Source: Symsagittifera roscoffensis
Lineage: Eukaryota; Xenacoelomorpha; Acoela; Convolutidae
NCBI RefSeq assembly: GCF_963678635.1
Contig: NW_026971096.1
Location: 1-26,080, forward strand
DNA: 26,080 nucleotides
Direction of reading: 5' to 3'
The translations under genes and the position numbers were made by a program. The notes under the pieces were generated by a model. It was not told the origin of the DNA, made no database searches, and saw only the letters and a program-made list of their open reading frames with translations. This document shows, one piece after another, positions 19,003 through 26,080 of this stretch (positions within the stretch are counted from its first letter, which is position 1; every line of letters starts with the position of its first letter).

Positions 19003-19195
19003 TTTCCCACTCGACTGGTCACCTGTTCCAGTCCAGTCTCCTATTGGTTCAGCCAAGTGTCCCTGAACCACTTTCCCACTCGGCTGGTCACCTCTTCCAG
19101 TCAAGTCTCCTATTGGTTCAGCTCAAGTGTCCCTGAACCACTTTCCCACTCGGCTGGTCACCTCTTCCAGTCAAGTCTCCTATTGGTCCAGCTAA
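19003..19195. repeat. 69/70-bp tandem repeat, 2.8 copies
   Basis: Copies start at 19003, 19072 and 19142 with TTTCCCACTCG. Each carries CTCCTATTGG, i.e. an inverted CCAAT box, and the first two end in GTGTCCCTGAACCAC. Differences are few. It may hold repeated transcription-factor sites, but that is conjecture. Confidence 0.9.
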
Positions 19196-19628
19196 GTTCC
19201 AAGCTATCTGAAAACCCTTGACAACGCCCCACTTCGGGAACTTTATTCAGTTTACTGGTTTAAATTGCTAGGTTGATCGAAACGATCGAACTTGTAAAAC
19301 AGTATGGGTATACTATTTAATTAATATAAAGGTTTGATCCAACTAATCTGGTGTCAAAGTCACTGTCTTTTTTCGTTTTATGGTTTTTGTTCCTTTTTCT
19401 ATTCTTTTTTGGTTTTTGTTTTGCTTTTTGTCTTTTTGCTCGTGTTTTTGTCCCCCTAGTTGCCCCCCTTTACTCGGTTAGCTAAGCCTCGTTCGGAGAG
19501 CGTACCAGGAAATTTTCTCGAGTTTTCTTAAAAAGCTATCACGGTACAACCGGAAGGTTTGCACGTTCCTGTCGAACCGTACCGCCGGTACTCTAGAATG
19601 GGCATTCAGCCCGAAGCTGTCTCAAGTG

Positions 19629-19639
19629 GGTTCGACTCC
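19629..19639 (+). promoter_or_regulatory. RNA polymerase III B-box-like sequence
   Basis: GGTTCGACTCC fits the B-box consensus GGTTCGANNCC exactly. Just upstream are two short hairpins, GTACC-GCC-GGTAC near 19586 and GGGC-ATTCA-GCCC near 19602. No cloverleaf or proper acceptor stem can be drawn, so no tRNA gene is called. Confidence 0.25.
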
Positions 19640-19656
19640 GTAGTCTTGATGTCGTA

Positions 19657-19673
19657 AACACCCAGGAGCGCCA
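19657..19673 (-). other. Primer-binding site candidate, large element
   Basis: In the sense direction TGGCGCTCCTGGGTGTT begins 11 nt after the 5' LTR ends. It opens with TGG, complementary to the CCA end of a tRNA. The related second element keeps this block identically at 21643-21659 while nearby bases differ. The matching tRNA could not be named, and the 11-nt gap is larger than usual. Confidence 0.6.
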
Positions 19674-19684
19674 TAAAAACACTA

Positions 19685-20599
19685 TGTAACATTCGTCTAC
19701 TGCAGTCACACATGAGGCTTAAGAAAAATAGGCCCTATAACCACTGGCTCAAGGGTCAGGGACACTATCTCTTGTGTTTTTCTACCTCAAGAACGGTCGG
19801 AGCCAGTTCGGTTCGCTTGTGACATGAGACTACGACCCGTTACAGCTTAAAGGCTACTACTAAAATATCCCCCCACTCTAGAATTAGAAACGTCCCCATA
19901 CTTAGGTCTCTAGATACCCAAAATACATGAACGCCGTTAAAAACCGGGTTGGAACAATCCGTTAAGTTACTTTTTATTAGACAGTGGAACTTTGATCCAT
20001 TTCAGATGGATCAACCTAAAACTCGCCTTACCTCAACATAACAATTATAAAACACACTCTAGAATTTAAATTAAGTACTCACATTGTAGCACGCTCAAGA
20101 ACCAGGAAGTAAATAAGTCGGTAAACAACTCAAGAATTAATAAAGTAACTAATATGAGTTTAATGTTAGTCAGTTTCAACAACAAGAACAAGTTTTTACT
20201 CTAGACTGCAAGTTCTCGTGAACCATTGGGACACTCTAGCTGTCCACCTTTCCACCGAAGGTTCACTCTGGTCCAGTCAAGAATAGTATTCCAATCGTAA
20301 TAATCCAACTCGAGGGAATGCTCTCGTCTCTGTCACAGATGGGACAGCTCTACTCTCGATTATTATAGTGATGGAAATTGCGAATAGCAATTTCCTACTG
20401 TTTTTTCTTGCGACTTTCCCGCGTGTGTGTCTTAATCGTTCTGAAATTGTTCTGATCTCTTTTTCTGATTTTCAGTTCTCGCGAGAAAATCGTGCATGAC
20501 AGGTTCCATTCGAAACTTTGAAAAATTAAATTTCACTCCAAAATCAAGTGTTTTTTGCTTCTCTCAAGGTCAAACTTCCAAATATGACCGACTGGCACA
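19685..20599 (-). repeat. 5' LTR of the large element
   Basis: This 915-bp partner of the left LTR should carry the element promoter in its sense-strand U3/R. It has the same TG...CA ends, the same hairpin (20373-20395) and the same AATAAA (20 bp motifs on the minus strand at 19978-19973). It bears the 4-bp insertion near 20237 that the other LTR lacks. No TATA box could be assigned with confidence. Confidence 0.95.
20373..20395. promoter_or_regulatory. Perfect 9-bp hairpin in the 5' LTR
   Basis: This is the same inverted repeat as at 690-712, in the LTR copy that would drive transcription. Because the LTRs are recent copies of each other, its identity in both is not evidence of selection. 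Confidence 0.6.
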
Positions 20600-20646
20600 T
20601 AGATACAACTAGGTTTATCAAAATGAACGACGCTAATTGTTAAAAA
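20600..20646. other. Short spacer between the large element and the LTR fragment
   Basis: These 47 bp of AT-rich sequence show no gene or repeat that I recognise. The bases beside the LTR (TAGAT) do not repeat the bases at the left edge of the element (TTGCG). Confidence 0.5.
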
Positions 20647-20731
20647 TGTAACAGTCGGCTACTTATGTCACATATGAGGTTAAGAAAAACAGGCCCTATA
20701 ACCATTGGCTCAAGGGTCAGGGACACTATCT
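20647..20731 (-). repeat. Diverged LTR fragment of the same family
   Basis: These 85 bp align with the first bases of the large element's LTR (plus strand, TGTAAC end) at very roughly 85-90% identity, sharing blocks such as AGGCCCTATAACCA and GGCTCAAGGGTCAGGGACAC. Similarity stops where the second element's LTR seems to begin. It is best read as the U5 end of an older minus-oriented LTR cut by that insertion. Confidence 0.7.
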
Positions 20732-21630
20732 TGTGACATTCGACCAGAATAGTCAAATGCAATTTCGCATTCGAATTTTTATTGGAACATCTAACCGAGA
20801 AGATTGATGGTTTTGATGAATTAGTGACGTTAACGTTAATTGAACGATCAGACAAATCGGGAAGGGTTAGTTTTGACTGACATGCTAATTTTTAAAATTT
20901 CGATTTGTACGTGAACGACGTAACTTTTTATTATTTCGCACACTGAAACTGCGAAATCAGAAAAACAATAGTCTCAGCGACAACAACAACGAAAAAAAAA
21001 ACGGCAGAAGATTCAGATTGTGATTGGAAATTGACAGAAACCACTTCGAGTTGTAACGATTGTGCCGCTTCAATCGTTACAGGGCAGTTCACAAGAACCA
21101 GGAAGGGTGTTGGGACGACGTGTCCAGCCTTCCGAGAAGAAATAAGAGCGTTATTTCTCCGAATTCCAGAATCCGAGAACTGCAACTCGTTATTTTAACA
21201 ATTTTTAGCTTCCCGAAAGGTCTTGAGTGGAATTTAATTATTAGCTAATTCGTTTTCAGATCATGAGAAGCTAGGAGTTGGGGGAAAGGGTTGATCCATC
21301 TTTGATGGAGATGATGTTTATCTACTGAACAAAAACAATAGTAATATAATGAATAAGTAGTGACCCTGTTTTTAGGAGTGACCTCGTGGTCTGGGGATAC
21401 TGAGACCCAGCCATGAGCTCACTATTTTGCATAAAACTAAGTTGATAATAGCACTCTGATCGAAGCCGGAAACAGTAACGTTTTTGTCAACCCGATGTTA
21501 GAAAGACCACCAAAAGAACTGGTTTTGGCAGAGACGGTGAAAAGCATGTAGAGCTGTGTTTAGACCCTAGCCAGTCGTTTTAGAACCTCGCTTTATTTTC
21601 CGTCGATATGTACTTCCGGGGGATGTTACA
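20732..21630 (+). repeat. 5' LTR of the second element
   Basis: The right edge is firm: TGTTACA directly before TAG and the PBS block, as in the large element. The left edge is inferred at TGTGACATTCG, since 12 of the first 17 bases match the sense start of the large element's LTR (TGTGCCAGTCG) and the 899-bp length is close to 910-915. Starting at 20647 instead would give TGTAACA/TGTTACA ends and 984 bp, but that stretch is better explained as part of another LTR. Confidence 0.65.
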
Positions 21631-21642
21631 TAGATGTTTTTA

Positions 21643-21659
21643 TGGCGCTCCTGGGTGTT
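21643..21659 (+). other. Primer-binding site candidate, second element
   Basis: TGGCGCTCCTGGGTGTT starts 12 nt after the LTR end and is identical to the block at 19657-19673 in the large element. It is followed by ACATCAAGAC in both elements after unequal spacing. Confidence 0.6.
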
Positions 21660-24546
21660 ATCCTTTTTCTAACATCAAGACCGGCAGAACCGTTAACGAG
21701 CACTCCGCACCTCGCGGATGCTCAAAACAAGGCCGTAACCACCAGGGCGGAAAGGGTAGTTTGGGACGCGAAAGCCTTCCGGATTCCCGTGAATAGCTTT
21801 TTAACCTAGTTAAGACCGAAAGTTCACATACCAGGAAGGGTGGGGGATTGGCCGTCCCGTCGTTCCCTGAGAGGTTTGTGTCCGAAAACACTTAAACATA
21901 TACAGGAATACAAACAAAAGTAGTATAGAACCTAGGAAAAAACAAAAAACAAATAATTAACCGAAAAAACCAAAAACAGTAAAAAGGTAGAAAATCAGTA
22001 GAAATCATCCCCCCAGACGAGATGTGATCCAACCCTCCCGTTTGTTTTTGTTAGATATATTGTTTTTATAGGCATTTATACCATCGGGATTGCTACGATC
22101 AAGTTTGTGGCCCGTTTGTGGTGCTTGTACTGTAGGGTTATTTGAGTGTTTAAGCACGTTAATGCTAATTTGCGCTCAATCCGGAAGGGTCTCGGGATTA
22201 GACAAGAAGACTGATCCGGCAGGCAGTGCAAGGAGCGACAAGAAGGGCTCAAGGACAATAAAAATCGACTGTTGGGTATCGTTAACAAGTTTTGTATCCC
22301 TTTTGGTACAAAAAGTAGGATATTAATCTGTGGGGGGCTCGGCAGTGACTGCACTGTAGTGACATTTCACCGAACTGCGGTTTTCCGAGTTAAGCACCTT
22401 GATTCGGGTATTGAACAAACCCGGAGGGGTATAATATTACTAGTATTACTAATTACACAGCCTATATTAATACTCCTATACCGTTTTTCAGTGAAAAACA
22501 CAGTAAGCAGACCGGTTTTTAGGGTCAAAATAGCGATATTTTGATCCCCCAACAAATCGCGATTTTTGAGATATCAATAATTTTTGAAACGGAAAAAATT
22601 GCAAAATTATTGAGTTACATTGTAATTGTACTAGTTTAATAGGTAGAACCGGTTGAGTTTAGTTCAGAAGTGGTTGGAACTAATTGGGTACCAAAAACCA
22701 AATTTTCTTGATTTTTCAAAAAACGAACGCTTCAAAATAAGAAAAAATTTTGAAATTTTTGTGTTAGGACAGTAAAACGTTATGAAAATTTCATTAATTA
22801 ATCGACAGGTTTTAAAACCCGTTTGCTGATAACCTTCCGGGTTACAGTGAAATCGAACTTAACGTGTTTGATTTTGTGGATTCATCAATCCGGAAGGGTC
22901 CAAATAGCATTGTTTTTGGCAAATTTTTTCGGCTGAAACGTTTTAGAACGGGTCTTTTGGTTGAACTAGAAAAATACAAAATTTTTGAGCTCGGATCAAA
23001 AATTTTAAGGTCAAAAAGATAAGAATTGCCAAAAAAGTTAGGTGGAACCTATAAGAGAGAAAAATTTTTGACTTTAGAAAAAAGAGGTTTTGCCTAATAA
23101 CTTTGGAACAACTGGACAACTCCTGTTGATCTTAGTACCATTAGATCAGAAGTTAGGTGAGCTTACTCATAAAACCTCCAATTATTCGAAAAAACAAGCG
23201 TGAAAATTTTTAAAGATTTTTTCAAGCAATATTACCAATTAGCGAGGGTAGACCCTTCACGTTTTATAAAAAAAAAATTTTTTTTTGGAAAGCCCTTATA
23301 CCCCTACCAAAGGGTTGTGACGGTTGAATAAGGCAATTTTACGCTGTTCTAGACAAAAAGGGAGGGCTAAGAAAACAGGAAAACTATAGTCGAGTCGAAA
23401 CTAGGCTAGTTATAAGACCCTTCACAGTTAGGGAGAATTGACAAATAAGCAGCTTAGCTTCAATCCGGAAGGGTCTAGAGACTTGAAATACAACCTTCCT
23501 AGTTAGTTTCTACAGCATAATAGCATCGGAGAACGTATCCGGAAGGGTATCGGGTGAAAACTCTAAAATTCTCGGAAAAGATATTTTTACAAATCCCGAA
23601 GGGTCCTATTTTTTCCAATCCGGAGGGGTCCTATTTTTGTCAATCCGGAAGGGTCCCAATTTTGCCAGTCCGGAAGGGTCCCAATTTTGCCAATCCTGAA
23701 GGCTTCCAATTTTGCCAATCTGGAAGGGTCCCAATTTCGCCAATCCGGAGGGGTCCTTTTTTTACCAAATCCGGAGGGGTACTTTTTCTGTCAAGACTTA
23801 AGTAGACAAAAGAAAAGTAAATAGTGAAAGGTATTAAGTTATTAGGAGTCAGGCTAGGAACCAGTGACTGCACTGGTAGCTTGCCTTTTGTAGAAGACCA
23901 GACTAAAACAAAACATGTCTTAACCCGGATACTTGTGACACTAGGTCTAAACTTAGCAAAAGTTTGTCACTGATTTGTGTGGGTTGAAATCCAAATAGTT
24001 TTTTGGAAAAGTGATTGCATTGAGGATTTTAGAAGGTCTAGCTTGGGCAATCCGAAGGCAGATAGGTAACACAGGACTCGGTGGGTGCAATAGACGCCCA
24101 CTTACGAAAATTACTGCCTACAAGTTTTGTCTATTTGGTGCAGCACCAGGCAGGGAAAGCTCTTTCTTTAGAAAAAAGTTCGACTATTACATTGCGACTG
24201 ACTAAAGTACAAAACACATACGTTTTTCATTGAAAATATTTTTATTTTCCTTCATTTTTGGTTTTATATCAAAAATATCTGTTCTTGATTGGGTAGTGAG
24301 CACACTATATTTAATATATATTGAAATCATCAGATTGTGCTAGCTTCATATCTTACAACTAATAATCGATTATTGTGAATAAATTGTATACAAGCTGTAC
24401 TGTGATAATATACAAGGATTCGTGGTCACTATCTAAGTGAAACTTTTGGAAGTTATTGTGTTCTGTTATTATTATCAACAGTCAGACAATAAGGACACTA
24501 GCAATCGAATTGAGTATATAGGCAGTAAAGAAGTGCAAAATTAAAA
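21660..24546 (+). other. Noncoding leader of the second element
   Basis: Nearly 2.9 kb contain no convincing ORF. CAATCCGGAAGGGTC-like motifs are scattered (about 22177, 22886, 23462, and a variant at 23536) and then amplified into a 25-bp array at 23592-23792. The rest is AT-rich with long A/T runs around 22980-23290. Its length and position match the leader of the large element, though no sequence similarity was noticed beyond the PBS area. Confidence 0.6.
23592..23792. repeat. 25-bp tandem repeat, 8 copies
   Basis: Eight units start at 23592, 23617, 23642, 23667, 23692, 23717, 23742 and 23767. Each has the core AATCCGGAAGGGTCC and then a T-rich half. The last is 26 bp. The 83-codon frame across it is a product of the repeat and is not called as a gene. 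Confidence 0.95.
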
Positions 24547-26080
24547 ATGGGTCTAAACAAGTCAAGGATACCTAAAGTAAGTGATAGCTTCAGGAAACTC
24601 ATACCAGAGAAACAAAGAAAGGAATGAGCGACATTTTTGTGGAAAGGATCACACGAACCCGGACGATAAAGGGAAGAAAATATCAGCGGAATGGTTGAAA
24701 CCAGGAGTTAAAAGTCCTCAGAAGGACAAAAGGCAATGTTAGAAGTAGAGGTCCATCCGGAACCTGCCATGGATGAGAACCGGGACGGACATGGACCGGA
24801 GGGGAGATGAAACAGAAGATTGGCGAGTGAATCTACTCCGGTAGAACAAGGCCAAGATCTCGCCGCTTCCACCGGGGCTCTAGACCGGGAAGGGATGTCG
24901 AACTGTCCGACATCTCTACCGAAAAAGTGGCGACTACAAGGTCGCCCACGGACAACACTATGATGCACGACGTGGCGGAGAAACCGGCAACGTCCTGCTC
25001 GTTTTCCGAAAGAGTGAAGAACACTTTGGAAAACTTCTTTCCATTCACCATGGGAACGGGTACAGGCGATGAAGCAGAGACCCAGGAAAGAAGAGGATGA
25101 CGATGACGAACAGGATGACTTCGGATCGCAAGTCAGCCTCAATAGTTAGACTCAGGAGAATGCCGCATACACCGATAGAGAGACTGGCTCCATGAACCAA
25201 TTTGGTGTAGTCAGGACAACAAGCAAGACCCAAGACGGATCAGAACAGTTAGGAGACTTTGAGACCATGACGAATTCGAAGATGCGAACTGGGAAGAATA
25301 GAAACACAGGCTATGTAACCCACCTGCGGATCCAGAAGTGGATCATAAAAAGACGTCGAGGCAGAGAATCAAGACCCGAGTCTCGACCCAGCACCAATCT
25401 ACCTGGGACCGACAGGGGTGAGACCACCACTTGTAACGCCATTAGTGGACAACGGAGCATCAATTGAAGAAGAATTGACCAGAAGTCCTTAAGAATTAGT
25501 GAACTAGAAAAGGCAGTGCACGTCGAGAGAGAAAACCTGCGGAAGAGATTGACTCGCAACAGACAAGAACTTAGCAGAAGCGAAACACGCTTGAAGGAGA
25601 GAACGGATGAACACTTGGCTAAGAACTTGTCGCGAATGACGAGGGAAGCTGAGCAGAGAGAGTTACGATTGAGAGATGACATGGAGAAATTGAGAATTCA
25701 AACAAGAGCAGACTCTTGGGAATCTTGACACGAAGATAGACGCGATGATGGAGAGGCGAACTCAGGCTATCATGGATAGGTTGGATGGGTTACTAGGCAG
25801 CAGGAGTTGATCGAAGAATGGGGAACCGACTTCGGAAGAACCCAGCAGGGAGCCGAGAGTGAACTTCAATGAACAACCGAATAGGAGAAGGACCTATGGG
25901 ATCCACTAGAGGAAGAGGCAGTTCATCCAGCTATGCCACAGGGGACAATAAGCCACGGGGCCCAAACATCAGAGGAAGTTCAACTGGAAACAGACCGACC
26001 TCAAACGAACGACCGACGCAGGATACATATGCGACTGGGAGATGTGATTCACGGAACTGGAGTGATGCGAATCAAGGAAG
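24547..26080 (+). pseudogene. gag: Broken gag of the second element (runs off the window)
   Basis: The first ATG (24547) stops after 26 codons. Similarity to the large element's Gag then appears piecewise in changing frames: SFSERVKNTLENFFPF near 25000 against its SFTEKLG region; a Lys/Glu/Arg coiled coil at about 25500-25725; TKIDAMMERRTQAIMDRLDG just after, one frame over; and RVNFNEQPNRRR near 25855 against its VDFAEPQRNKR. Several stops and frameshifts separate these. The order matches the functional Gag N-terminal half, so this is a decayed homologue on the opposite strand. Capsid and later domains would lie beyond 26080. Confidence 0.75.

Larger units (their letters stand above)
17124..19656 (-). 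other. Long noncoding leader of the large element
   Basis: About 2.5 kb lies between the PBS and the Gag-Pol ATG. It holds the 14-bp minisatellite (17403-18180) and a 69/70-bp repeat (19003-19195). Apart from these, 17124-17402, 18181-19002 and 19196-19628 show no convincing ORF; 18680-18790 and 19370-19470 are pyrimidine-rich on the plus strand. Packaging and dimerisation signals would be expected here by analogy with other LTR elements, but none can be pointed to. Confidence 0.7.
7..20599 (-). mobile_element. Complete 20.6-kb Ty3/Gypsy-type LTR retrotransposon
   Basis: Two nearly identical direct repeats of about 0.91 kb flank an interior with minus-strand ORFs. On the plus strand each repeat begins TGTAAC and ends GGCACA, so in the sense direction the LTR is TG...CA bounded. 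The interior has the order PBS, leader, Gag-Pol, a second ORF with SGNH domains, a third overlapping ORF, then the 3' LTR. RNase H precedes integrase and the integrase is followed by a GPY/F-like motif, which is the Ty3/Gypsy order. The main ORFs are open and the LTRs have no visible substitutions between them, so the insertion looks recent and may be competent. At 20.6 kb it is much longer than usual Gypsy elements (roughly 5-12 kb). No target-site duplication is visible, although only six bases of left flank are present. Confidence 0.95.
20732..26080 (+). mobile_element. Second, older related LTR retrotransposon (partial, plus strand)
   Basis: An LTR, a PBS block identical to that of the large element, a 2.9-kb leader and a homologous but broken gag follow one another in plus orientation. 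The 3' part lies outside the window. Stops and frame changes in gag show that this copy is dead. The two elements face opposite ways and belong to related families, since PBS, U5 end and Gag pieces match. Confidence 0.8.

Noticed and set aside
19575-19673. tRNA gene near the PBS, suggested by a B-box and a CCA end
   Set aside because: No acceptor stem or cloverleaf can be formed; only the B-box and two small hairpins are present.
20647-21630. 984-bp LTR with TGTAACA/TGTTACA ends for the second element
   Set aside because: The first 85 bp match the opposite end of the related LTR in reverse, and a better start exists at 20732; kept as an alternative.
23554-23805. 83-codon frame over the 25-bp array
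   Set aside because: Its peptide is just the translated repeat and it sits in the leader of a dead element.

Overview
The window is eukaryotic, most probably from an invertebrate animal, and consists almost entirely of retrotransposon DNA. I see no host gene. The phylum cannot be fixed from this sequence alone.

Positions 7-20599 hold one complete, very large (20.6 kb) Ty3/Gypsy-type LTR retrotransposon read on the minus strand. Its 5' LTR is 19685-20599 and its 3' LTR is 7-916. By eye the two LTRs differ only by a 1-bp change in a C run and a 4-bp indel, so the insertion looks young. In sense order it has the 5' LTR, a primer-binding site set 11 nt inside the LTR, and a 2.5-kb noncoding leader with a 69/70-bp tandem repeat and a 14-bp minisatellite of about 50 copies. 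Then comes a single 2935-codon Gag-Pol ORF (17123-8316): coiled coil, capsid, two CCHC knuckles, protease, RT, RNase H, long acidic linker, integrase, and a C-terminal region that looks like a TARG1-type macrodomain. After a gap of about 520 bp with a good 3' splice-site candidate there is a second large ORF (7792-2696), where env would sit in a retrovirus. It carries a coiled coil and two SGNH/GDSL-esterase-like domains, the first with all catalytic residues. A third ORF (2757-1348), overlapping in the +1 frame, ends in a SUMO-interaction-like motif.

At 20647-20731 lies a short diverged LTR fragment of the same family in minus orientation. It abuts a second, older and related element in plus orientation: LTR about 20732-21630, conserved PBS, a long leader with a 25-bp tandem array, and a broken gag pseudogene from 24547 that runs off the window end. 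This looks like a nested insertion.

The most unusual points are the macrodomain-like tail on Pol, the tandem SGNH ORF in the env position, and a strong strand-biased excess of the hexamer CTCAAG throughout the first element. Both elements also carry motif arrays in their leaders that resemble motifs dispersed elsewhere in the same element. All domain calls were made by reading motifs; none was confirmed by a search.
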